A stretch of DNA of 61,634 nucleotides from Methanothrix harundinacea (GTDB lineage Archaea; Halobacteriota; Methanosarcinia; Methanotrichales; Methanotrichaceae). A program made the position numbers and the translations under genes. This document shows positions 51,099 to 58,668 of the stretch, piece after piece. The stretch lies in the NCBI GenBank assembly GCA_001509375.1, contig LGFT01000003.1, positions 1-61,634 on the forward strand. The letters run 5' to 3'. Position 1 is the first letter of the stretch, and the number at the start of each line of letters is the position of its first letter. The notes beneath the pieces are model-generated. The model did not search any database. It was not told the DNA's origin and saw nothing but the letters and a program-made list of their open reading frames with translations.

Positions 51099-51853
51099 GC
51101 CTTCACCTCCACCAAGGTTCCCGCCCTCTCACCACCGAGAACTCTTTCGATCATGCCCGCCTTCTCAGCGTTGAATATCAGAGAAGAGATGCCCTCGTCG
51201 GCCAGGTCCAGAAGCTCTTCGAGCTTTCCCCTCATGCCGCCGGTGACGTCGACCCCGGCCGACGGGCCCAGCTCCGAGCCGATCTCGGGCAGGTCCTCTC
51301 GCTTCACCTCGGCCAGGACCTTGCCATTGAAGATTACCCCATCGACTGCCGTTCCCAGGGCCACAATCTCCGGCTCTAAGGACCGCGCAAGATGAGTGAC
51401 GAGCTGGTCGCCGGAGACGATCCCGGCCCCTCTCGACCGGTCCACAGCGACGTCGCCATGGAGGACCGGAACGAGCCCCCAATCCACCATCTCACCGAAC
51501 TGATCGGTTTGCATCGCCTCTATCCTCCCATCCCTGAGAATTGTGCAGCTGAGGGGGTGGACCGGGACGGGGCTCGACCCCGCCCTTCTCAGGGCCTCGA
51601 CGACGAGGTCGTTCAGCCTGACCACAGACCTGTGGGTCTCTAGTACTCCCTCTCTGCTGAGCCTCTCGACGAGACTGTAGTTCTTCGCGTGAATGTGGCC
51701 GAATGAGCCAGCCCCGTGAACCAGTATGAGGCCGGAGTCGTGGCCAGCTATCTCGGCGGCGATCCTCTCGATAGCCTCCATCTTCGCCGATTCGAGCACA
51801 GTCTTGTCGGTCAGGACGCTTCCGCCGATCTTGAGAATTTTGATCTCGGTCAT
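51095..51853 (-). CDS. Isopentenyl phosphate kinase
   Basis: Phosphorylates isopentenyl phosphate to IPP, the last step of the archaeal mevalonate route. The 252-residue amino-acid-kinase-fold protein starts MTEIKILKIGGSVLTDK, and the catalytic histidine is in LVHGAGSFGHIHAKNY. GIVSGDQLVTHLARSLEPE and DVTGGMRGKLEELLDLA are family segments. The ATG at 51853 overlaps the mevalonate kinase stop (ATGA); the reading frame runs further upstream inside mevalonate kinase but without similarity. It is one of a run of coupled isoprenoid genes. Confidence 0.95.
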   Translation of the reverse strand: MTEIKILKIGGSVLTDKTVLESAKMEAIERIAAEIAGHDSGLILVHGAGSFGHIHAKNYSLVERLSREGVLETHRSVVRLNDLVVEALRRAGSSPVPVHPLSCTILRDGRIEAMQTDQFGEMVDWGLVPVLHGDVAVDRSRGAGIVSGDQLVTHLARSLEPEIVALGTAVDGVIFNGKVLAEVKREDLPEIGSELGPSAGVDVTGGMRGKLEELLDLADEGISSLIFNAEKAGMIERVLGGERAGTLVEVKA

Positions 51854-52839
51854 ATCTCGTCCGCCGAATCTTCGAGCCTCAGCCCCGGGCATCCAGTGAC
51901 CACGGAGAAGGGCTCTCCCCTCGCCTGGGCGATGGCGGTCATCACTCTCAGAACATTCTCGGGGCCGGGCCCCGGCAGAGCTATCATGCATCCTCCACCG
52001 CCCGCGCCTGTAATCTTTGCACCAAACGCCCTGCCAGCCCCTCGAGAGGCATAGACGAGTTCAGAGAGCTCCCGGGTCCCGACGCCGATCGACTCCAGAA
52101 GACCGTGGTTCGCGTCAAAAAGCCGCCCCAGCTCCTCGAGGCTACCACCTCTTATGCAGCCCACAGCCCTCGTCGATATCTCGCCGATGGCTCGAAATAT
52201 GGGATCCACGATCTCGGGATACCTGGCCCCGAAGCTCTGGACCTTCTCGACCTCGGCCCGGGTGTCGTGAGGCCTCCCCGTAAACCCTACCACGAGCCTC
52301 ATCTCCGGAAGGTCAATCAACTTCGCCGATCCCTCAACGATCTGATAGCCGCCGAAGGTGGCAAGGGCGGTGTCCATGGGCGATCCCAGGCCGTTCTGGA
52401 CGGACTTCTCTATCCTGTGGGCTTCATCCGCGATCTCGTCCAAGGAGAGATCCAAAGACAGGTGTCGGCTCAGGGCCCCCAGGGTAGCGACGACGACGGA
52501 AGCCGAGGAGCCGAGGCCTGAGGCCGGAGGGACCTCAGACACCACAGTGACCCGGAGATCTCTCGCCCCAAACTCCTTCAGCACTGCTGAGATGTATCTC
52601 GTGGCATGAACGGCACCCTCTTTGATGCTATTGCCGAGAATAGCGCCTGAAAAGGGGTCTACGGCTATCCCGGCGAGGGTCACCCTGAGGTCTGGGGCCG
52701 ATATCTCAACTCTTCCCGGCAGATCCTCGATCCCGGCTCGAACCCTCAGATCCACCGCCGCTCCCAGGGCCGCAGCTCCGGAAACGACGGCGTGCTCCCC
52801 GAAGAGGATCACTTTGCCGGGAGCAGAGGCGGATGTCAG
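51850..52839 (-). CDS. mvk: Mevalonate kinase, apparent CTG start
   Basis: GHMP kinase that phosphorylates mevalonate. The N-terminus reads TSASAPGKVILFGEHAVVSG, the conserved substrate and nucleotide region; PPASGLGSSASVVVATLGA is the ATP loop, and TGAGGGGCMIAL is motif 3. The conserved APGKV lies upstream of the first in-frame GTG, so the real start must be earlier. The only candidate is a CTG at 52839, preceded by GGAGG with a 7-nt spacer, in frame and 11 nt after the MEMO stop. It gives 329 residues, which is normal. The stop overlaps the isopentenyl phosphate kinase ATG. Confidence 0.93.
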   Translation of the reverse strand: MTSASAPGKVILFGEHAVVSGAAALGAAVDLRVRAGIEDLPGRVEISAPDLRVTLAGIAVDPFSGAILGNSIKEGAVHATRYISAVLKEFGARDLRVTVVSEVPPASGLGSSASVVVATLGALSRHLSLDLSLDEIADEAHRIEKSVQNGLGSPMDTALATFGGYQIVEGSAKLIDLPEMRLVVGFTGRPHDTRAEVEKVQSFGARYPEIVDPIFRAIGEISTRAVGCIRGGSLEELGRLFDANHGLLESIGVGTRELSELVYASRGAGRAFGAKITGAGGGGCMIALPGPGPENVLRVMTAIAQARGEPFSVVTGCPGLRLEDSADEI

Positions 52840-52850
52840 ATTTTCGCCTC

Positions 52851-53648
52851 CTATAAGAAGGCTATCGCCCCGTAACCCACCACCTGGCTGAAATCTCCGA
52901 TAACGTCGCCGCTGGTGGAGTAGCGGAGAAGCTTGCCGGTCTCTGCGCCCAGGATTTTGGATGCTGTTATGGCCGCCGAGATGGGGCCGTACCCACAGGC
53001 AGTGAGGTTCAGGCCGTAGACGATCTCGTAAATGCTTGATACGTCCATCCTCAGAATCGCCTCGATCACCCGGGCGTCTTTCCTCCTCGCATCTTCCTGG
53101 GGCTCGTAATGGGAGAAGTCACTGCTGGCGATGACGGTACATTCTCGGCCCAGCTTTTCGGCGGCCTTCCCCACTGCCTCCCCCACCTCAACGGCCGTCT
53201 CCTCATCCTGCAGCCCCATGCATATCGGGAGAATCTTGAAATCACCAAATCGAGCTTGGAGAAACGGTATCTGTACCTCCAGGGAGTGCTCATATAGGTG
53301 GGCCGACTCATCCACCTCGATGATGCTTCCAGTCAGCAGATCGGCCAGCTCGGTGTCGCATTCAGCAACGCCCAACGGCGTCATCCACGAGTCCCGAGAG
53401 AGGGCGACAGGGAGGCCGAGGCCGTGGTGGTTCGGCCCAATCAGGACGAAGGTATCCCTCTTGGGGAGCCTGGCGTAGACCTCCGCGGCGACGGCTCCAG
53501 AGTAGATGTAGCCGGCGTGAGGAACGACGGCTCCTCGAATCGGGAGGGTTTCGCTGCCGGAGGCTCCGCTGAAAGCGGCCTTTAACGCCTCCCTCAGTTC
53601 CTCGGGGTGGCGGGGGTAGAACTGACCAGCCACTGCTGGACTTCTCAT
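52851..53648 (-). CDS. MEMO-family protein (AmmeMemoRadiSam system protein B)
   Basis: A 265-residue protein of the MEMO1 family, related to extradiol dioxygenases. Metal ligands in the family are two histidines and a cysteine; here H44 in VVPHAGYIYSG, H74/H75 in GPNHHGLGL, and a Cys in NLTACGYGPISA match. The function in archaea is unknown. It often occurs with AMMECR1 and a radical SAM gene, neither adjacent here. It starts 4 nt after the rpsB stop and ends 11 nt before mevalonate kinase, so it is inside the superoperon. Confidence 0.93.
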   Translation of the reverse strand: MRSPAVAGQFYPRHPEELREALKAAFSGASGSETLPIRGAVVPHAGYIYSGAVAAEVYARLPKRDTFVLIGPNHHGLGLPVALSRDSWMTPLGVAECDTELADLLTGSIIEVDESAHLYEHSLEVQIPFLQARFGDFKILPICMGLQDEETAVEVGEAVGKAAEKLGRECTVIASSDFSHYEPQEDARRKDARVIEAILRMDVSSIYEIVYGLNLTACGYGPISAAITASKILGAETGKLLRYSTSGDVIGDFSQVVGYGAIAFL

Positions 53649-53652
53649 TATC

Positions 53653-54279
53653 TCAAAACTCCATCTCGAAGTCTGAAACTGAGTATCTGAACCTATCTTC
53701 TTCTCCCCTCTCCTTGAGTATCTCTTTTGCCAGGAGCCAGTAGATCAGGGTCAAAGCCTTTCTGCCTTTGTTGTTGGTGGGTATCACCAGATCGACGTTC
53801 GATGTCAGGTTGTTGGTGTCACATAAGGCTACGACAGGAATTCCGACGTCTATGGCCTCGTTTATCGCCTGACTGTCGCCACTGGGGTCTGTGACCACCA
53901 CTACATCGGGCTCGACGTAGTCGTAGAAGTTCGGGTTGGTCAGGGTGTTGGGTATAAACCGGCCGACGATCGCCCTTGCTCCGACCGACTTGGAGAACAT
54001 CGTCGCAGGACGCTGGCCATACTGCCTCGCCGAGACCACCAGGATCTTGCTGGGATCATACTTGGCCAGGAACTTGGCTGCGAGCCTGATCCTCTTGTCT
54101 GTGGATTGGACATCGAGGACGTAAAGGCCGTCGGTTCTGACTCTGTAGATGTAATCCTTCATGCTCTTCGTCTTCTGCTGAGTGCCTATGTGTATGCCTG
54201 CCGCGAGATACTCATCTATGGGGATAAGCGTCTCATAGTCTTCAGTTGGCGTTATCACTTCATCATCCAAAAATGTCAC
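53653..54279 (-). CDS. rpsB: 30S ribosomal protein S2 (uS2)
   Basis: Small-subunit ribosomal protein. The 208 residues include [26 protein letters not shown] (in parts), [21 protein letters not shown], and [27 protein letters not shown], all typical of archaeal S2. The last residues are short and acidic. It begins right after rpoK. The enolase gene that often lies between these two in euryarchaea is absent. Confidence 0.97.
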   Translation of the reverse strand: MTFLDDEVITPTEDYETLIPIDEYLAAGIHIGTQQKTKSMKDYIYRVRTDGLYVLDVQSTDKRIRLAAKFLAKYDPSKILVVSARQYGQRPATMFSKSVGARAIVGRFIPNTLTNPNFYDYVEPDVVVVTDPSGDSQAINEAIDVGIPVVALCDTNNLTSNVDLVIPTNNKGRKALTLIYWLLAKEILKERGEEDRFRYSVSDFEMEF

Positions 54280-54477
54280 CTACCTAGAGGTTCTACGATC
54301 CCGTTTAACGGTTATGGGAACAAATCCCAATCTCATCTCTTCCAGGGCAATTTCGAGGGGGTCTATGGACTCGGTCTTGATCAATACCGGGGCGCCCATC
54401 AGAATCTGTAAAGCTCGAGCCCCCACTATCCGTGCGCGTTCATATCGCGTATATTCTTTATCCATCGAATCCGTCAA
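54280..54477 (-). CDS. rpoK: DNA-directed RNA polymerase subunit K (RpoK/omega)
   Basis: A 65-residue subunit that stabilises the polymerase core. [22 protein letters not shown] and [21 protein letters not shown] are the conserved omega-like core. The start is a TTG at 54477 with GAGGTGG four nt upstream; an ATG four codons in (MDKEYTRYE) is an alternative. Its stop abuts the rpsB start. The tRNA-Pro gene lies just upstream. Confidence 0.95.
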   Translation of the reverse strand: MTDSMDKEYTRYERARIVGARALQILMGAPVLIKTESIDPLEIALEEMRLGFVPITVKRDRRTSR

Positions 54478-54502
54478 GTGGCCACCTCAAAAGAAAGGGA
54501 AA

Positions 54503-54580
54503 TGGTGGGGTTGCTGAGATTCGAACTCAGGTTACGGCGTCCCGAACGCCGAGGGATGGACCAGGCTACCCCACAACCCC
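54503..54580 (-). tRNA. tRNA-Pro (anticodon CGG), CCA encoded
   Basis: The minus strand folds into a complete cloverleaf. The acceptor arms are GGGGTTG and CAACCCC with discriminator A and an encoded CCA. The anticodon stem CGGCG/CGCCG holds the loop TTCGGGA, so the anticodon is CGG for proline. The T arm carries GTTCGAATC. It has no visible intron. It sits between rpoN and rpoK inside the operon, so it is probably cut out of the transcript by RNase P and tRNase Z. Confidence 0.96.
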
Positions 54581-54588
54581 AATGCCTT

Positions 54589-54783
54589 TTACTGATACCG
54601 CCGAAGCACTTCAACGATCTCCACGTGGGTCAGGAGCATACGACGACAACAGTAGCTTTCGATGCCCAGATCGTCCATCACCTTCCCCGGTGGCTCAGTC
54701 TTGGTCCGCTCCTTGTACTCCTCCCATACATCAGAAATGACGTTTCCACACGTGAAACATCGGACAGGTATCAAGTTCCTCAC
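54589..54783 (-). CDS. rpoN: DNA-directed RNA polymerase subunit N (RpoN/RPB10)
   Basis: A 64-residue zinc-bundle subunit. The zinc ligands are C9 and C12 in [11 protein letters not shown] and C45-C46 in [14 protein letters not shown], the signature of RPB10. The start overlaps the S9 stop by 4 nt. Length is normal. Confidence 0.97.
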   Translation of the reverse strand: MRNLIPVRCFTCGNVISDVWEEYKERTKTEPPGKVMDDLGIESYCCRRMLLTHVEIVEVLRRYQ

Positions 54784-55178
54784 CTGTAAGACTTCTGATA
54801 TTTGGCTCTAGCACCAGGTCCGCCGACCTTCTTCCGCTCTTTCTGCCGATGATCGTTTACCAGGAGAGATCGATCGTACTCCATGTAGGCCTCTTTCAGG
54901 GCTGTATCGCCGGTCCACTCCACAATTCCACGAGCAATGGCGGTCCGGGCGGCGGCAGCCTGACCCATGAATCCTCCTCCTCGAACTTTGACGTCTATGT
55001 CAAGCCCAGAGACCTTATCCTGGGCTATCATCACCGGCTCTGCGATCTTTGTTCTGACGAGGATGGGCTCAAGGATCTCCAGAGGTTTGCTGTTTATCCT
55101 CACCCTGCCTTTTCCTTCGGTCAAGGTGGCCCTGGCGATCGCCGTTCTGTTTTTCCCCGACGAGTTGGTTATCTTCAT
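54780..55178 (-). CDS. rpsI: 30S ribosomal protein S9 (uS9)
   Basis: A 132-residue small-subunit protein that contacts P-site tRNA through its tail. [47 protein letters not shown] and the C-terminal [17 protein letters not shown] with the conserved tail are diagnostic. It follows rplM by 10 nt and overlaps rpoN. Confidence 0.97.
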   Translation of the reverse strand: MKITNSSGKNRTAIARATLTEGKGRVRINSKPLEILEPILVRTKIAEPVMIAQDKVSGLDIDVKVRGGGFMGQAAAARTAIARGIVEWTGDTALKEAYMEYDRSLLVNDHRQKERKKVGGPGARAKYQKSYR

Positions 55179-55188
55179 GCTGACCCTC

Positions 55189-55605
55189 TTAGAATTTGGA
55201 TCCGAATTTTCGGCTTACGTCGCCAAGTTCCACGTATTTGGCGGTCCCAAGGCGCGTCATCTTCGCGGCCGCTGGCCGCTCCATCTCCATCCCCTCGAAC
55301 TCCGACGGGACTCCCACGTAGATTTTGAGCCTAGTCATGGCATCGCGACCGCGCTTCGTCTTGTGAGGGAGCATCCCGCGGACGGTCCTCTTCATGATCC
55401 TCTCGGGCCGCTTGGGGTAGTGAGGGCCCTTCTCGGTGGAGCCCTTGCTCTTCATCTCCTCGTACTCCCTGTAAACGCTCTCCCTTCGACCTGAGATTAT
55501 GGCCTTCTCGGCGTTGACGATTGCGATCTCCTTTCCCGCGAGAAGCTCGGCTGCGGCGAGGCTTGCCAGACGTCCCAGGATCATCCCAGATGCGTCGATA
55601 ATCAT
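55189..55605 (-). CDS. rplM: 50S ribosomal protein L13 (uL13)
   Basis: A 138-residue large-subunit protein. [39 protein letters not shown] (in parts) and [29 protein letters not shown] are the archaeal L13 signatures. It starts 4 nt after the L18e stop. Confidence 0.97.
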   Translation of the reverse strand: MIIDASGMILGRLASLAAAELLAGKEIAIVNAEKAIISGRRESVYREYEEMKSKGSTEKGPHYPKRPERIMKRTVRGMLPHKTKRGRDAMTRLKIYVGVPSEFEGMEMERPAAAKMTRLGTAKYVELGDVSRKFGSKF

Positions 55606-55609
55606 CAGA

Positions 55610-55972
55610 TCACCTTAAAATAATTATGCCGGAACCTTTCGGGTGTTTCTCGGCCAGCTCTTTTATCTTGAGACATTCGCCACCAGCCGACTTTATCTTC
55701 GATGCGGCCTGTTCGCTGAACTGGAGCGCTGCCACGGTCACCTTGTGGTCGATATCTCCCGACCCCAGCACCTTTCCCGTTACGAGAACCAGATCGTCGG
55801 GGGAAGTGTGTCGGTTAATCTTGCTGACGTTTACTGCGGCGTAGTTTCGCCTCGGCTTCTCGAGCCTTATGGCGACGTCGCGCCAGATGGCCGTCCCGTT
55901 CTCCCGGGTGACGGCCTTGAGGTCATCGATAAGAGCGACCAATATCGGGTTTGTCTTCTTGACCATCTTCAT
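55610..55972 (-). CDS. rpl18e: 50S ribosomal protein L18e (eL18)
   Basis: A 120-residue archaeal/eukaryotic-type ribosomal protein. MKMVKKTNPILVALIDDLKAVTRENGTAIWRDVA and VTGKVLGSGDIDHKVTVAALQFSEQA (in pieces) are typical. I start at the ATG at 55972, which has GGAGG six nt upstream; the frame continues five codons further. It is the first gene of the superoperon and is preceded by a structured leader. rpoD, which often precedes it in euryarchaea, is not upstream here. Confidence 0.96.
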   Translation of the reverse strand: MKMVKKTNPILVALIDDLKAVTRENGTAIWRDVAIRLEKPRRNYAAVNVSKINRHTSPDDLVLVTGKVLGSGDIDHKVTVAALQFSEQAASKIKSAGGECLKIKELAEKHPKGSGIIILR

Positions 55973-55988
55973 TCTAATCCTCCGCAAA

Positions 55989-56080
55989 AGCCTCCTTTGA
56001 CGGAGGCTGACTCACGCGCGTGAGCGCGTTCAGACCTTCAGGTCCATGCGCCAGAGAGGGGGCGAGCTTCCGCTCCCTCT
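55989..56080 (-). promoter_or_regulatory. Structured 5' leader of the ribosomal superoperon
   Basis: Four stems lie in tandem between promoter and start: AGAGGG-GCG paired with CGCTCCCTCT at 56054-56080, GACCT/AGGTC at 56033-56044, the perfect palindrome CTCACGCGCGTGAG at 56011-56024, and AGCCTCC/GGAGGCT at 55989-56008, the last just upstream of the L18e ribosome-binding site. Its GGAGGCT arm copies the SD sequence. An autoregulatory binding site is plausible. Confidence 0.5.
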
Positions 56081-56108
56081 GCGGATCGCTACAACCACCT
56101 GATTAACA

Positions 56109-56126
56109 GTATTTAAGGGTTTTCAC
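56109..56126 (-). promoter_or_regulatory. Promoter of the ribosomal superoperon
   Basis: The minus strand reads GTGAAAACCCTTAAATAC: an A-rich BRE followed by the TATA element CTTAAATAC. Transcription would start near 56088, giving a leader of about 115 nt. Confidence 0.5.
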
Positions 56127-56208
56127 ATCCCCAGAGCGCCTTCCCTACTGGAGATGCGGGATGGATTTCGTTCGAATTTAGTGGCGGAAATCTTTTATCA
56201 GTCTTTGA

Positions 56209-57489
56209 ATGACACTTATACAGAAAATGGCAGAAATTCTACTGGTGATATCAGTGGTGTGCGGCTTTCTTCTGGGTATCTGCAGCGGCCTTACCCCTGG
56301 CCTTCACACCAACAACTTTGCGGCCCTGATGCTGGCCCTATCGTCCACGTTCCTCAGTCTCGGGCTCGATCCCTTCGACCTGGCGGCGGCGATCTTGGCG
56401 GCAAGCGTCGCCCACACCTTCCTGGACATAGTCCCCTCGGTATTCATAGGCGCTCCAGATGCCGATACCGCTCTTGCCGTCCTTCCCGGCCACGGGATGA
56501 TGCTCGAGGGAAGGGGGATCGAGGCTGTCCGCCTCTCGGCCCTGGGGAGCGCATCCTCCATCCTGGTGGCCCTGGTCCTCATAATTCCCTTATCCTTCCT
56601 CTTTCGAAGCGTCTACGACCCCTTCATGAATCACATCGGCCTGATCCTCCTCTCCATCGCTGCCGTTATGATCTTGACGGAGCGAGGCAGGGTTATCGAG
56701 GGACAGGGGTCTCTTGTCGCCATCAAGTACAAGCTCTTCGCTCTCGTCCTCTTTTTGACGAGCGGCCTATTGGGCGTATTCGCCTTCGGCCATCAGGATC
56801 TCGCCCAATCACCCCTGGCTCTCCAACCAGAGGTGCTCCTTCCCCTCCTCGGCGGCCTCTTCGGGGCCTCGATGCTTCTCTTGAGCCTCGCCTCTCAGGC
56901 CAAGGTCCCCGACCAGAGGGAGACGGAGTTCGATCTGCAGGCGCGGACGATCGCGAGGTCGGCCTTCCTCGGGGGGCTCGCGGGGTCGGTGGTGGCCTGG
57001 GTTCCCGGGGTGACCCCGGCCGTGGCCACCGTCGTCACCAGGCTAGGGTCGGAGGGGTCGGACAAGGAGTTTCTCATATCCATCTCGGGGGTGAACACCG
57101 CCAACTCCCTCTTCACACTGGTGGCGCTACTGGTGGTGGGAAGGCCGCGGAGCGGCGCGGCCGTCGCCATAGAAGAGCTGGTGGACCTGGACGGCCGCAG
57201 TCTTCTGGTGATGGTGACGATCATCCTATTGGTCTCGATCCTCTCCTACTTCGCCACTCTGCAGGCGGGACGGGCGGCGGCGAAGGTCGTGAGAGATCTG
57301 AACTACAGAAGGCTCTGCCTCTTTGTTCTCCTCTTTCTGACGGCGATGACCTTTGGCTTCACCGGTCCCTTCGGCCTCTTCCTCTTCTTCGTCTCGACGG
57401 TCGTGGGCCTGGTGGCGCCCTTCGCCGGCATCAGGAGAACTCACGCCATGGGCGTCCTGATGGTGCCGCTTTTGGCATACTATCTTTGA
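56209..57489 (+). CDS. TctA-like membrane permease (tripartite tricarboxylate transporter family)
   Basis: A 426-residue membrane protein with about ten spans, related to the TctA/DUF112 permeases. GLLLG-type GFLLGICSGLTPGLHTNNFAAL and the second half GGLAGSVVAWVPGVTPAVATVVT form the duplicated G-x-P-G-x-x loops of the family. No TctB or TctC partners are nearby, as is usual for archaeal members; they may work alone or have another substrate. The start could be the ATG at 56209 or one six codons later (MAEILLV). It is divergent from the superoperon. Confidence 0.8.
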   Translation: MTLIQKMAEILLVISVVCGFLLGICSGLTPGLHTNNFAALMLALSSTFLSLGLDPFDLAAAILAASVAHTFLDIVPSVFIGAPDADTALAVLPGHGMMLEGRGIEAVRLSALGSASSILVALVLIIPLSFLFRSVYDPFMNHIGLILLSIAAVMILTERGRVIEGQGSLVAIKYKLFALVLFLTSGLLGVFAFGHQDLAQSPLALQPEVLLPLLGGLFGASMLLLSLASQAKVPDQRETEFDLQARTIARSAFLGGLAGSVVAWVPGVTPAVATVVTRLGSEGSDKEFLISISGVNTANSLFTLVALLVVGRPRSGAAVAIEELVDLDGRSLLVMVTIILLVSILSYFATLQAGRAAAKVVRDLNYRRLCLFVLLFLTAMTFGFTGPFGLFLFFVSTVVGLVAPFAGIRRTHAMGVLMVPLLAYYL

Positions 57490-57524
57490 TCCGTCCCGCA
57501 AAGCCCCCGCCATCAAATACGGCA

Positions 57525-58517
57525 CTAAAAGGAGTTCTCGATCTCGCTGACGGATATCGAGGCCATCCCCAGCTCCCGGAGGTGGTGGGCCATCATGTTC
57601 GCCCTACTCCCCTCTGGGTGGTATATTAGGGCGGCCTCCGGAGAGATCTTCTCCACCATCCTCATGAGACCCTTGAAGTCGAGGTGGTCGCTGATCCTGA
57701 TCTGGGTGAAGGGAAGGTCGCTTCTCCCGGTGAGGACGTACTTCCTCGTTGACCTCACGCTGGAGAGCTCCCAGGGGGATACGACGTTGATCTCGGTCCC
57801 GTTATCCTCCACCTGCGAGAAGGGGCCGAAGCCGGGCAGGAGCTCCTGGGTGAGGGCGAGGCTCTTTTTGTCCATCCCTATCTCCTCCTTGCATCCCAGA
57901 GCCCGGATCAGGGAGACGGCCCTCTGGGCCTTGCCGAAGGCGTAGGCTCCGAAGGTGGCGCCCATCTCGACAGCGTCGCCGAAGCCGACGATGTCGTCCT
58001 CGAACCGGCAGCCCGGGTCCCAGGGGTCGCCGTAGTTCGCCTCCGTCACCAGAAGGTCACATTTGGGGAGTTTCTCGTAGTTTTTGACGTCGCCTGTGAC
58101 CAGGACCCGAGTCCCCACCTCCGTCTCCCAGCCGAAGGCGATGGAGCCTATGGTGTGGCCGGTGGAGTACGTCTTCACCTCCAGCTCGTCCACAAAAATG
58201 CTCCCACCGACAGGGAAGGTCCGACCCTCGTATCTCCGCTCATGCCTGATCTCCAGGGCCCGGGCCGTCTCCCTCGACGCAATGGAATCGGGCGAGATCA
58301 TGGCGGATTTGCCGTAGTGGTCGCTGTGGGCGTGGGTTATGAGGTAGGCGTCGGGATGGACGGAGCTTTTGGGCGAGCGGCTGGTGTCGATCGAGAATAG
58401 GTGGGAGTCGAACCTGAGGGACAGGTGAGGCGCGGGCCTCCCGCTCTTATTCAACCTCCGAAAGGGCCTCACTCCCAGGTCCTTGAAGATGTCATTTTCC
58501 GTGAAAGTCCCTCCCAC
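57525..58517 (-). CDS. Metallo-beta-lactamase-fold hydrolase (exonuclease-like)
   Basis: A 330-residue MBL-fold protein. The first metal motif THAHSDHYGKS has H62, H64, D66 and H67. STGHTIGSIAFGW is motif 3 region, VLVTGDVKNYEKLPKCDLLVTEANYG includes the bridging Asp, and ISDHLDFKGLMRMVEKISPEAALIYHPEGSRA the C-terminal histidines. The order resembles mRNA 3'-processing-like/RNA exonuclease members (YSH1 branch) without a full beta-CASP insertion. Substrate (RNA, DNA or small molecule) unknown. The start is a GTG at 58517; convergent with the TctA-like gene. Confidence 0.8.
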   Translation of the reverse strand: MGGTFTENDIFKDLGVRPFRRLNKSGRPAPHLSLRFDSHLFSIDTSRSPKSSVHPDAYLITHAHSDHYGKSAMISPDSIASRETARALEIRHERRYEGRTFPVGGSIFVDELEVKTYSTGHTIGSIAFGWETEVGTRVLVTGDVKNYEKLPKCDLLVTEANYGDPWDPGCRFEDDIVGFGDAVEMGATFGAYAFGKAQRAVSLIRALGCKEEIGMDKKSLALTQELLPGFGPFSQVEDNGTEINVVSPWELSSVRSTRKYVLTGRSDLPFTQIRISDHLDFKGLMRMVEKISPEAALIYHPEGSRANMMAHHLRELGMASISVSEIENSF

Positions 58518-58668
58518 TCGGTGAGAGGGCCAGAAGGGGATAAATAGATGGCCCTATAGACCGGCCTGATCCTGCCAAACATTTTTTTTGTTGTCCGCTC
58601 CTTCCGGGTCGGCGGCCGACTATCGGGATATTGAAGGCAATCCGGTCTCTCTCCTCAGACTATGAACC

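Noticed and set aside
56154-57629. 491-codon plus-strand frame overlapping the TctA-like gene
   Set aside because: Arg/Gly/Pro-rich out-of-frame product; the TctA frame has clear membrane spans and motifs.
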